Made by a program: the position numbers and the translations under genes. From positions 109,119 to 173,118 of the forward strand of contig PNAH01000028.1 of NCBI GenBank assembly GCA_003170315.1: 64,000 bases of DNA. The letters run 5' to 3'. This document shows, in pieces, positions 29,821-39,031 of this stretch (position 1 is the stretch's first letter; each line of letters begins with the position of its first letter). This DNA is from Acidimicrobiaceae bacterium (GTDB lineage: Bacteria > Actinomycetota > Acidimicrobiia > Acidimicrobiales > RAAP-2). The notes beneath the pieces were generated by a model, which ran no database searches, was not told the origin of the DNA, and worked only from the letters and a program-made list of their open reading frames with translations.

Positions 29821-31352
29821 GCGACGTCATCAACACCGAGCGCGCGAAGAAGCAGGCCCTCGGACCCTACGGTCGCGTCGGCAAGTCACTGGACGAACTG
29901 GACGACCGCTTGGGTGTCGCGCGCGCCGGACGCACGTTCATGGACAAGATCTTCCCCGACCACTGGTCGTTCATGCTGGGCGAGATCGCGCTCTACTCGT
30001 TCCTGATCTTGTTGGTGACCGGGGTCTTCTTGACGCTGTACTTCATCCCTAGCTCGGCCATCGTGACCTATCACGGCAGTTACGCGCCGCTCGACGGTCA
30101 GAAGATGACCCAGGCCTTCGCCTCGACCGTCAACCTCTCCTTCGCCGTGCGCGGTGGTCTGTTGATGCGACAGATGCACCACTGGGCCTGCGACATCTTC
30201 GTCGGCGCGATCGTCATTCACATGGCGCGCGTCTTCTTCACCGGCGCCTTCCGCAAGCCCCGAGAGTTGAACTGGATCGTCGGCTCCACCTTGTTGATCC
30301 TGGCGATCGTGAACGGCTTCCTCGGCTACTCGCTCCCGGACGATCTGGTCTCCGGGACCGGCATCCGCATCGCGTACTCGATCATCCTCTCGGTGCCGTT
30401 GGTCGGAACCTACCTGGCCTTTTGGATCTTCGGCGGCAACTTCCCGGGCACGATAATCATCCCGCGCTTCTTCATCTTGCACTGTCTCATCGTCCCGCTG
30501 GTCATCATCGGGCTGGTGAGTGCGCACCTCTTCTTGCTGGTACGCCAAAAGCACACGCAGTTCCCCGGCAACGGTCGCACCGAGAAGAACGTCGTCGGCT
30601 CACCGATGTACCCGGTCTTCATTGCCAAGACGACGGGCTTCTTGTTCATCGTGGGCGGCATCACCGCGCTGCTCGGCGCCTTCGCCCAGGTCAACCCGAT
30701 CTGGCAGTTCGGACCGTACGACGCGGCGCGGATCTCCTACGCCGTGCAGCCCGACTGGTACATGGGATTCCTCGACGGCGCGCTGCGAATATGGCCGTCG
30801 TGGTCGTTCCATGGTTGGGGCCATACGATCCCCTTCGAGGTCCTGATACCGGCCGTCGTGCTGCCGGGCTTGATCTTCAACTTCGTCTTCGTCTGGCCGA
30901 TGATCGAACGCAAGTTCACCAAGGACAACGAGATTCATAACCTGCTCGATCGACCGAGCAACGTACCCATGCGAACCGCGGTCGGCGTCACGATGCTCAG
31001 CTTCTTGGGGATGCTCTTCATCGCCAGTTCGACCGACGTGCTCGCGAAGTTCTTCAACGTGTCGCTCGACACCGTGCTGGTCGCGATGCGCTACCTGACC
31101 GTGATCGTGCCGATCCTCGCCTTCCCGATCACCTATCGCATCTGTCACGAGATCCAGACGCTGCACGGCGGCGGTCGGCGAAAGACGCCGAACGTCGTCG
31201 CGCGCTCGGCCGAGGGCGAGTACACCGCCACGCCGTCGCCGCGCTATGTCGACGACGTGCCCAGCCATCTCGAGGCGGCTCCGGTGCCGACGTACATCCA
31301 CGAAGAGTCAGAAGAGTCTGGCGAAAGTGGTGTGCGCGTGGTCGATCGCTGA
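29817..31352 (+). CDS. qcrB: cytochrome b subunit of cytochrome bc complex
   Basis: RGGLLMRQMHHWACDIFVGAIVIHMARVFFTGAFRKPRELNWIVG; multiple TM segments. Confidence 0.93.
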   Translation: MSDVINTERAKKQALGPYGRVGKSLDELDDRLGVARAGRTFMDKIFPDHWSFMLGEIALYSFLILLVTGVFLTLYFIPSSAIVTYHGSYAPLDGQKMTQAFASTVNLSFAVRGGLLMRQMHHWACDIFVGAIVIHMARVFFTGAFRKPRELNWIVGSTLLILAIVNGFLGYSLPDDLVSGTGIRIAYSIILSVPLVGTYLAFWIFGGNFPGTIIIPRFFILHCLIVPLVIIGLVSAHLFLLVRQKHTQFPGNGRTEKNVVGSPMYPVFIAKTTGFLFIVGGITALLGAFAQVNPIWQFGPYDAARISYAVQPDWYMGFLDGALRIWPSWSFHGWGHTIPFEVLIPAVVLPGLIFNFVFVWPMIERKFTKDNEIHNLLDRPSNVPMRTAVGVTMLSFLGMLFIASSTDVLAKFFNVSLDTVLVAMRYLTVIVPILAFPITYRICHEIQTLHGGGRRKTPNVVARSAEGEYTATPSPRYVDDVPSHLEAAPVPTYIHEESEESGESGVRVVDR

Positions 31353-31528
31353 TCGTTCGCTTACGCGTTTCTCCTCTTTCCCATCGGTGCCATTCGAGCG
31401 ATAAAAACGGCTAGCGCCACTCTTTCTCACTTCCAAAAAGCATCGATTGATTCTGGGCAAATCGGCTTCTTTCGATCCGAATTTGGATAGTTTTGCTATC
31501 TGGAGATCAATTAGACCGACCATTGTGA

Positions 31529-31693
31529 TCCGATATGTCATGCCGAGTACCGCGCACCGACGCTGGTAACCGGGTCAGCCAAAAAGAGTTTCGATGTCGC
31601 AAGTGCGGTCACTGTGACTTCGCCGACATCAGCGCTGCACGCAACATCTTAAGGGTCGGTAGAGCCCTGCAGGCTTCGGCCTGCGTCCGCTGA
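31529..31693 (+). pseudogene. TnpB (IS200/IS605 OrfB) C-terminal zinc-ribbon remnant
   Basis: Frame reads SDMSCRVPRTDAGNRVSQKEFRCRKCGHCDFADISAARNILRVGRALQASACVR*; matches TnpB ...NR..Q..F.C..CG...AD..AARN; truncated upstream by in-frame TGA at 31526. Confidence 0.72.
31669..31684. other. 6-bp stem / TTCG loop hairpin (gcaggc-ttcg-gcctgc) at end of TnpB remnant
   Basis: Perfect inverted repeat read directly; position resembles the right end of IS605-family elements. Confidence 0.5.
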
Positions 31694-31714
31694 ATTTAGG
31701 CGACTACCCGTAAC

Positions 31715-32638
31715 ATGGGCAACGTGGCGACTCCACGAGACCCCAATTGGCCGTCGGCCGCCACCATGCTGCGCGACCGCCCCGTCGAGGACCGACGCAA
31801 CGTCGGTCTGATCGGCATCTCGACCTACGCCACTTCGTTGACTGCACGTTCCGCGTCGAGCACGCCGGCAGCCATTCGTGCCGCGCTCGAGCGCTACTCC
31901 ACCTGGTCCTTCTCCGAGGCGCTCGACATCGCGGAGTCCGTGGCGCTGGTTGACTTCGGCGACGTCGACGCTCCCGACGCCGAGGGTGGCGCCCAGCGCG
32001 TGGCGACCGCTTTATCGGGGTGGGACCCCGGCATCGCCCTGCGCCTGATATTGGGCGGCGACAACGCGGCGACGTGGCTCGCGCTGCGCGCACTCAGTGG
32101 TGGCGACTATTCGAACTTTGGTCTGGTGACGCTCGACGCGCACCTGGACATGCGCGACGGCGTCTCCAACGGTTCGCCGGTGCGACAACTGCTCGAAGAG
32201 GGACTCGACGGACATCACGTGGTGCAGGTCGGTTTGGCCGATTTCTCGAATTCGCCGGCCTACGCGCGACGCGCCCACGACGCCGGCGTCACGGTGATCT
32301 CGCGCGACGTCTTGCACCACGAACCGGTCGAAGAGGCGGCCCGTCGCGCCGTGGCCATCGCCGGGGCCGGGGGACGACACGTTTACGTGGACATCGACAT
32401 GGACGCCGCCGACCGCATGGCCGTGCCGGCCTGTCCGGCGGCCGCACCCGGCGGCCTGAGCGCCGACGAGATCCGTCGATTCGTTCGGGCGGTGTCGGTG
32501 CAACACGGCGTGGTCGCCATGGACATCACCGAGATCGACGTCGAACGAGACAGCGCCGATCAGCGAACCGTTCGCCTGGCGGCGCTGCTGGTCCTGGAAA
32601 CGCTCGCCGGCGTGCGAAGGCGATTGCAATGGCCGTAG
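31715..32638 (+). CDS. hutG: arginase/agmatinase/formimidoylglutamase family protein (HutG-like)
   Basis: LILGGDNAATW, VTLDAHLDMRDG, YVDIDMDAADRMAVPACPAAAPGGLS; immediately upstream of hutH. Confidence 0.75.
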   Translation: MGNVATPRDPNWPSAATMLRDRPVEDRRNVGLIGISTYATSLTARSASSTPAAIRAALERYSTWSFSEALDIAESVALVDFGDVDAPDAEGGAQRVATALSGWDPGIALRLILGGDNAATWLALRALSGGDYSNFGLVTLDAHLDMRDGVSNGSPVRQLLEEGLDGHHVVQVGLADFSNSPAYARRAHDAGVTVISRDVLHHEPVEEAARRAVAIAGAGGRHVYVDIDMDAADRMAVPACPAAAPGGLSADEIRRFVRAVSVQHGVVAMDITEIDVERDSADQRTVRLAALLVLETLAGVRRRLQWP

Positions 32639-34158
32639 AGGTCGGCGTTGAACCGCTCACGCGCGCGCAACTCGTGGCGGTGGCCCGAGGATTCGAGACC
32701 GTCACGCTGAGCGACGAGGTGTTGACGCGTCTCGAGCGCCAACGCTCGGCGATCGAGGCGCTGGTTGAGAGCGGCACGCCGGTCTACGGACTGTCGACCG
32801 GTTTCGGTTCACTCGCGACCACGTTCATCTCGCCCGAAGAAAGGCGCGATCTGCAACGCTCTCTCATCCGCTCGCACGCCGCGGGCGTGGGAGCGGAAGT
32901 CGAGACCGAGGTCGTGCGCGCGATGATGGTGTCGCGTCTCACCAATCTCTGCAGTGGCGTCTCGGGAGTTCGCCCGTCGACCGCCGAGGCCTACGCCGCG
33001 CTGTTGAACGCCGGCATCACGCCGATCGTGCACGAGTTCGGGTCACTCGGGTGCTCGGGCGACCTGGCACCGTTGGCCCACGCGGCGCTCGCGTTGATGG
33101 GCGAAGGTGACGTGCGCGATCGCGGCGGGCAACGCGTCAGCGCCGCGGAGGCCCTCCTCGCGAACGGCCTAGCGCCGGTGGTCTTGGCCGAAAAGGAAGG
33201 ACTGGCGCTCATCAACGGCACCGACGGGATGCTCGGCCAGTTGATCCTCGCGCTGGACGACGGCATGGCCCTAATGCAATTGGTGGACGTCGCGGCGGCG
33301 ATGTCGATTCAAGCCCTGCGCGGTACCGACCAGGTCTTCCTCGCCGAGATCCACGCCCTTCGCCCCCACGCCGGCCAAATGGTGAGCGCCGCCAATCTGT
33401 TGGCTCTGTTGGCCGACTCGGTCATCGTCAATTCGCACCTGGATGACGCCACGCAAGTGCAGGACGCGTACTCGTTGCGCTGCGCGCCGCAGGTCCACGG
33501 CGCCGCACGCGACACCTTTGGCTTCGCCACTCATATCGCCGACGTCGAATTGGCGTCGGGCATCGACAATCCGTCGGTGCTGTCCGACGGATCACTCGCC
33601 TCCAACGGGAACTTTCACGGCGCGCCGGTCGGCTTCGCCCTCGACTTCCTCGCCATCGCGGTCGCCGACGTCGCGTCAATGTCCGAGCGTCGGACCGATC
33701 GCATGCTGGACGTCTCGCGCAGTTTCGGCCTCCCCCCATTTCTCGCCGAACAGGCGGGGGTCGATTCGGGCCTGATGATCGCCCAGTACGCGCAGGCGGC
33801 CTTGGTGTCGGAGATGAAGCGTCTGGCGACGCCGGCGAGCGTCGACTCGATTCCGTCCTCGGGTATGCAAGAGGACCACGTGTCGATGGGATGGCACGCC
33901 GCGCGCAAGCTCCGAAAATCGCTCCACGCCTTCGCCGACGTGATCGCCATCGAACTGCTCACCGCCGCGCGCGCCCTCGCCCTTCGCGAACCCCTGACGC
34001 CGTCGCCGGCCACGGCCGCGGTAGCGCAGCGCGTCAACGGCGTCTCCGGGGGCCCGGGCCACGACCGCTGGCTCTCCCCCGAGATTGCCGCGGTCGGAGA
34101 ACTCGTGCGCACCGGAGAACTGCTGGACATCGCGGTGCGCCACGTGGCACTGTCGTAG
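32629..34158 (+). CDS. hutH: histidine ammonia-lyase
   Basis: ATG at 32629 in ORF 32020..34158; YGLSTGFGSLATTFI, GSLGCSGDLAPLAHAAL (MIO region), QDAYSLRCAPQVHGA. Confidence 0.93.
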   Translation: MAVEVGVEPLTRAQLVAVARGFETVTLSDEVLTRLERQRSAIEALVESGTPVYGLSTGFGSLATTFISPEERRDLQRSLIRSHAAGVGAEVETEVVRAMMVSRLTNLCSGVSGVRPSTAEAYAALLNAGITPIVHEFGSLGCSGDLAPLAHAALALMGEGDVRDRGGQRVSAAEALLANGLAPVVLAEKEGLALINGTDGMLGQLILALDDGMALMQLVDVAAAMSIQALRGTDQVFLAEIHALRPHAGQMVSAANLLALLADSVIVNSHLDDATQVQDAYSLRCAPQVHGAARDTFGFATHIADVELASGIDNPSVLSDGSLASNGNFHGAPVGFALDFLAIAVADVASMSERRTDRMLDVSRSFGLPPFLAEQAGVDSGLMIAQYAQAALVSEMKRLATPASVDSIPSSGMQEDHVSMGWHAARKLRKSLHAFADVIAIELLTAARALALREPLTPSPATAAVAQRVNGVSGGPGHDRWLSPEIAAVGELVRTGELLDIAVRHVALS

Positions 34159-34176
34159 AAGTGAAGGTCGACTGAT

Positions 34177-35832
34177 ATGGAAGGCGCGCGACCGGTTCGA
34201 GCGGACCGCGGCATGGCGCTGTCGACGTTGGGCTGGCCCCAAGAAGGCGCACTTCGCATGCTCCAAAACAACCTCGATCCCGAGGTGGCCGAACGACCGG
34301 ACGATCTCGTCGTCTACGGCGGGACCGGACGCGCGGCGCGCGACTGGCGCAGCTTCGACGCGCTGGTGAGGACGCTGCGCACCCTCAAGGGTGACGAGAC
34401 CATGATGGTGCAGTCCGGTCGACCGGTCGGCGTCTTCTCGACGCACGAGTGGGCGCCGCGCGTTTTGATCGCGAACTCGAACCTGGTCGGTGACTGGGCC
34501 ACCTGGCCGGAATTCCGTCGCCTCGAAGCACTCGGTCTCACGATGTACGGACAGATGACGGCCGGATCGTGGATCTACATCGGCACGCAAGGGATCCTGC
34601 AGGGAACGTTCGAGACGTTCTCGGCCGTCGCCGACCGACACTTCGGTGGTTCGCTCAAGGGCACCTTGACCCTGACGGGCGGTTGCGGCGGGATGGGCGG
34701 CGCGCAACCGCTCGCCGTCACCATGAATGACGGTGTCTGTCTCTGCGTCGACGTCGACCCGTCGCGCCTGCAACGACGAGTTGACCAGCGCTACCTCGAT
34801 GAGTGGACCGGCGACCTCGACGACGCGATTGCGCGCGTGGAAGCGGCCAAGCGAGATGAGCGCGCCCTCAGCGTCGGGTTGGTGGGCAACGCGGCGACGG
34901 TCTTCGCCGAGCTCCTACGCCGTGGCGTCGAAGTCGACATCGTGACCGACCAGACCTCGGCGCACGACCCGCTGAGCTACTTGCCCGAAGGGATCGACCT
35001 GGCCGACTGGCACGACTACGCCGAGAAGAAGCCCGAGGAGTTCACCGACCGGGCTCGCCAGTCGATGGCCAAGCAGGTCGAGGCGATGGTCGGCTTCCAG
35101 GACCGCGGCGCCGAGGTCTTCGACTACGGCAACTCGATTCGGGGCGAAGCCCAACTGGGCGGCTACGAGCGCGCGTTTTCGTTTCCCGGCTTCGTGCCGG
35201 AGTACCTGCGACCGCTGTTTTGCGAAGGCAGGGGACCGTTTCGTTGGGCCGCGTTGTCGGGCGACCCCAAGGACATCGCGCGAACCGATCAAGCGGTGCT
35301 CGATCTCTTCCCCGAGAACGACGCGCTCCGTCGTTGGATCACCAAGGCGCAAGAACGCGTGGCCTTCCAGGGACTGCCGGCGAGAATCTGTTGGCTCGGC
35401 TACGGCGAACGCGACCGGGCGGGGCTGGCGTTCAACGACCTCGTGGCCTCCGGCGAGCTGGCGGCGCCGATCGTCATTGGTCGCGACCATCTCGACAGTG
35501 GTTCGGTCGCGTCGCCGTATCGCGAGACGGAGTCGATGCTCGACGGTTCGGACGCCATCGCCGACTGGCCGCTGTTGAACGCGCTGGTCAATACGGCGTC
35601 GGGGGCCACGTGGGTCTCGATACATCACGGCGGTGGTGTCGGCATCGGTCGCTCCATTCACGCCGGTCAAGTGTGCGTCGCCGACGGCACCGAGCTCTCG
35701 GCGCAGAAGTTGGCCAAGGTCCTGACGAACGATCCGGGCATGGGCGTCATCCGTCACGTCGACGCCGGCTACGAGATCGCGGAACATACCGCCGAAGAGC
35801 GAGGCGTCCGTATTCCGATGCGCGAGCAGTAA
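34177..35832 (+). CDS. hutU: urocanate hydratase
   Basis: [71 protein letters not shown]. Confidence 0.95.
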   Translation: MEGARPVRADRGMALSTLGWPQEGALRMLQNNLDPEVAERPDDLVVYGGTGRAARDWRSFDALVRTLRTLKGDETMMVQSGRPVGVFSTHEWAPRVLIANSNLVGDWATWPEFRRLEALGLTMYGQMTAGSWIYIGTQGILQGTFETFSAVADRHFGGSLKGTLTLTGGCGGMGGAQPLAVTMNDGVCLCVDVDPSRLQRRVDQRYLDEWTGDLDDAIARVEAAKRDERALSVGLVGNAATVFAELLRRGVEVDIVTDQTSAHDPLSYLPEGIDLADWHDYAEKKPEEFTDRARQSMAKQVEAMVGFQDRGAEVFDYGNSIRGEAQLGGYERAFSFPGFVPEYLRPLFCEGRGPFRWAALSGDPKDIARTDQAVLDLFPENDALRRWITKAQERVAFQGLPARICWLGYGERDRAGLAFNDLVASGELAAPIVIGRDHLDSGSVASPYRETESMLDGSDAIADWPLLNALVNTASGATWVSIHHGGGVGIGRSIHAGQVCVADGTELSAQKLAKVLTNDPGMGVIRHVDAGYEIAEHTAEERGVRIPMREQ

Positions 35833-36989
35833 TGACCACGCGGGTCATCAAGAACATCCGTGAGTTGACGACGAACGATCCGTCCCTCGGTGTCGGTGTC
35901 ACGGGTCGGCTGCACGACGCCGCGTTGGTCCTTGACGACGAACGGGTTCTCTGGGTGGGGCCGAACGCCGCGGCGCCCGCCGCTGACCAGATGATCGACG
36001 CCCAAGACTCGGCGGTGATACCCGGCTTCGTCGATTCGCACACACATTTGGTCTTCGCCGGCGAACGCTGCGAGGAGTTCGAGGCTCGCATGAACGGTAC
36101 TCCGTACCACGGAGGCGGCATTTCGAGCACCGTCGCGGCGACGCGCGCCGCGTCGAGTGACGAACTGCGCGGCGCGACCGAGAAACGTCTGGGTGAACTT
36201 CGCGCCGGTGGCGTGACGACCGTCGAGATCAAGTCCGGCTACGCGCTCACCCTCGACGGCGAGTCGCGACTCCTCGATTTGGCGAACGAGTTCAGTGATG
36301 AGGTGACGTTTCTGGGCGCCCACGTCGTGCCGCCGGAATACCTCAACGACCGCGAGGCGTACGTGGACCTGGTACGAGGGCCGATGCTCGACGTCTGTGC
36401 ACCGAAGTCGAAGTGGGCCGACGTGTTTTGCGACCGGGGTGCCTTCGACGTCGATGAGTCGCGCGCAATTCTGAGCGCCGCGAAGTCGGCCGGACTGCAA
36501 CTGCGAGTACACGGCAATCAACTCGGGGCGACCGGCGGCGTCGCGCTGGCGGTCGAACTGGACGCCGCGAGCGTGGATCACTGTACGTACCTCAGTGACG
36601 ACGACATCGAACGGCTCTGTGCGTCGAAGACCGTCGCGACGCTCCTGCCCGGAGCAGATTTCTCGATCCGCGCGCACTACTCCTCGGCGCGTCGACTGCG
36701 CGACCGCGGCGCCGTCGTTGCCTTGGCGACCGACTGTAACCCCGGCACGTCGTACGTGACGAGCATGGGCTTCGTGCTGGCAATCGCCGTGCGCGACATG
36801 CGTATGGACTTTGACGACGCGCTGTGGTCGGCGACGCGCGGGGGAGCGGCCGCGCTTCGTCGCGACGACGTAGGTCATTTGGGTATCGGCGCCCGGGCCG
36901 ACGTGGTGATCCTGGACGCGCCGCGCGCGGCCCACCTCGCCTATCGACCGGGCGCGTCGATCGTGCGCCGGGTGATCGGCGCCGCGTGA
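35832..36989 (+). CDS. hutI: imidazolonepropionase
   Basis: ATG at 35832 in ORF 35220..36989; VIPGFVDSHTHLVFAGERCEEFEARMNGTPYHGGGISSTVAATR. Confidence 0.93.
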   Translation: MTTRVIKNIRELTTNDPSLGVGVTGRLHDAALVLDDERVLWVGPNAAAPAADQMIDAQDSAVIPGFVDSHTHLVFAGERCEEFEARMNGTPYHGGGISSTVAATRAASSDELRGATEKRLGELRAGGVTTVEIKSGYALTLDGESRLLDLANEFSDEVTFLGAHVVPPEYLNDREAYVDLVRGPMLDVCAPKSKWADVFCDRGAFDVDESRAILSAAKSAGLQLRVHGNQLGATGGVALAVELDAASVDHCTYLSDDDIERLCASKTVATLLPGADFSIRAHYSSARRLRDRGAVVALATDCNPGTSYVTSMGFVLAIAVRDMRMDFDDALWSATRGGAAALRRDDVGHLGIGARADVVILDAPRAAHLAYRPGASIVRRVIGAA

Positions 36990-37037
36990 GGATATTCCAC
37001 GGCGACGTGGCCCTTCGCGCGAGCAAGAGCGTGGTGC

Positions 37038-37538
37038 ATGCCTGAATCGTCGCTGGTCGTTCGACCGATTGACGCGCGTGATTGGGACCGCGTCTTCGAG
37101 ATCTTTCGCTTGGTGATGACCGAAGGCGAGACCTACGCCTATCCCGAGGATCTCACGTCCGAAACCGCGCGGTCACTGTGGATCGAGGGACCTCCCGGAC
37201 AGACCGTCGTTGCTCTGCGAGACGGCGTGATCCTCGGCACCGCGAAGTTCGGTCCCAATCGCCCGGCTCGAGGATCGCACGTCGCCACGGCCAGCTTCAT
37301 GGTCGCGGCGGAGGCCCGAGGAACGGGTCTCGGTCGAGCGATGTGCGAGTACGCCCTGGCGTGGGCGAGGGAAAAGGGCTACGCCGCCATGCAGTTCAAC
37401 GCGGTGGTTTCGACGAACCTTCACGCCATCGAGCTCTATCGGAAACTGGGATTCGTCACCATTGGCACGGTGCCCGAGGCGTTCGAACACGCCACGCTCG
37501 GTCGCGTCGGACTCGACATCATGTACCTACGACTTTGA
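37038..37538 (+). CDS. GNAT-family N-acetyltransferase
   Basis: SFMVAAEARGTGLGRAMCEYALAWAREKGYAAMQFNAVVSTNLHAIELYRKLGFVTIGTVP. Confidence 0.88.
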   Translation: MPESSLVVRPIDARDWDRVFEIFRLVMTEGETYAYPEDLTSETARSLWIEGPPGQTVVALRDGVILGTAKFGPNRPARGSHVATASFMVAAEARGTGLGRAMCEYALAWAREKGYAAMQFNAVVSTNLHAIELYRKLGFVTIGTVPEAFEHATLGRVGLDIMYLRL

Positions 37539-37606
37539 ATGTTGGGGCGAGCGTGAACGAGCGAACCCGAGCGTGGCGCGGATTCTCGAGCCCGTAAAGT
37601 GGAGTT

Positions 37607-39031
37607 ATGAGCACCCCCCTTACCCCCACCGACCTGCCCACGACGCTGGGCGCGCTGCGCGCGTCGAACTACCAGCCCAAATCGGTTCGCGAAGAGATTC
37701 GCGCCAACCTCGAAGTTCGCCTCGCCGAAGGGCTACCGCTGACGTCGGACGTTCTCGGCTACGAAGACACCGTGTTGCCCCAACTCGAGACGGCGCTGCT
37801 GGCCGGTCACGACATCATCTTGCTCGGTGAGCGCGGTCAGGCGAAGACCCGCATGATTCGCTCGCTGGTCGCTCTCTTAGACGAATGGCTGCCGATCGTC
37901 GAGGGATCCGAGATCCGCGACGATCCCTTCGCTCCGATTTCGGCCTACGCCATTGAACTCGTCGAAGAAAAGGGCGACGACACGCCGTTGACGTGGATCC
38001 ACCGTTCGCGGCGCTTCGCCGAGAAGCTGGCCTCGCCCGATACGTCCATGGCTGACTTGATCGGCGAGGTCGACCCCATCAAGGTCGCGGGCGGCCTCTA
38101 TCTCGATGACCCGAAAGCGCTCTCGTACGGACTGGTGCCCAAGTCCAATCGCGGCATCTTCGCGATCAACGAGCTGCCCGACCTCGCTGAACGCATCCAG
38201 GTCGGACTGCTCAACGTGCTGGAAGAACGTGACGTGCAGATCCGGGGTCACTTGGTGCGCCTCGAACTCGACGTCATGGTGGTGGCGACCGCGAACCCCG
38301 AGGACTACACGAACCGTGGTCGTCTGATCACGCCGCTGAAGGACCGCTTCGGTTCGCAGATCCGCACGCACTACCCGTACGAGCTGACGACCGAGATCGC
38401 CATCATGCACCAAGAGGCGAAACTACCGGCCTCACCGGTGCCCATCACGGTGCCGTGGTTCATTAACGACATCGTCGCGCGCGTCAGCCACGTCGCGCGC
38501 AAGAGTCACGTGATCAGTCAAAGCTCCGGCGTGTCGGTACGACTTTCGATCGCCAACTACGAAATCGTCGTGGCGAACGCGCTGCGCCGGACCTTGCGCA
38601 CCCACGACGGTGCCGTCGTGCCGCGGGTGAGTGACCTCAGCGCGATGGTGCAGTCGACGCAGGGCAAGATCGAGTTCGACACGATGGACGACAGTGACTC
38701 GGACCAGGTCATCGCGGCCTTGGTCTCGCTCGCGGTGCGTCAATGCTTCGCCGAACACGTGGTATTGGAAGAGGGACCGCAGATCGTCGAAGCCTTCAAT
38801 ACCGAGGCGCTGGTGCACACCGGTGACGACCTGCCCGACCGCGACTACCTCGCGGTCATGGCCGCCATGCCGTCGCTGGACGAGCCGGCGAGACGCATCG
38901 CCGGACCACGGGCGAACGACGGCGAACTCGCCTCGGCCGTCGAATTCATACTCGAGGGTCTCTATCTCACCAAACGACTGGCCAAGGACGCCTCGGGCGC
39001 GAGGGCGCTCTATCGCTCGAGGAATCGTTAG
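37607..39031 (+). CDS. MoxR/ChlI-like AAA ATPase
   Basis: ILLGERGQAKTRMIRSLVALLDEW, GIFAINELPDLAERIQVGLLNVLEERDVQIRG, VVATANPEDYTNRGRLITPLKDRFGSQIRTHYP. Confidence 0.88.
   Translation: MSTPLTPTDLPTTLGALRASNYQPKSVREEIRANLEVRLAEGLPLTSDVLGYEDTVLPQLETALLAGHDIILLGERGQAKTRMIRSLVALLDEWLPIVEGSEIRDDPFAPISAYAIELVEEKGDDTPLTWIHRSRRFAEKLASPDTSMADLIGEVDPIKVAGGLYLDDPKALSYGLVPKSNRGIFAINELPDLAERIQVGLLNVLEERDVQIRGHLVRLELDVMVVATANPEDYTNRGRLITPLKDRFGSQIRTHYPYELTTEIAIMHQEAKLPASPVPITVPWFINDIVARVSHVARKSHVISQSSGVSVRLSIANYEIVVANALRRTLRTHDGAVVPRVSDLSAMVQSTQGKIEFDTMDDSDSDQVIAALVSLAVRQCFAEHVVLEEGPQIVEAFNTEALVHTGDDLPDRDYLAVMAAMPSLDEPARRIAGPRANDGELASAVEFILEGLYLTKRLAKDASGARALYRSRNR

Noticed and set aside
31308-31541. 77-aa minus-strand ORF in the qcrB-hutG gap
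   Set aside because: No RBS or domain evidence; the interval is better explained by decayed mobile-element sequence on the plus strand.
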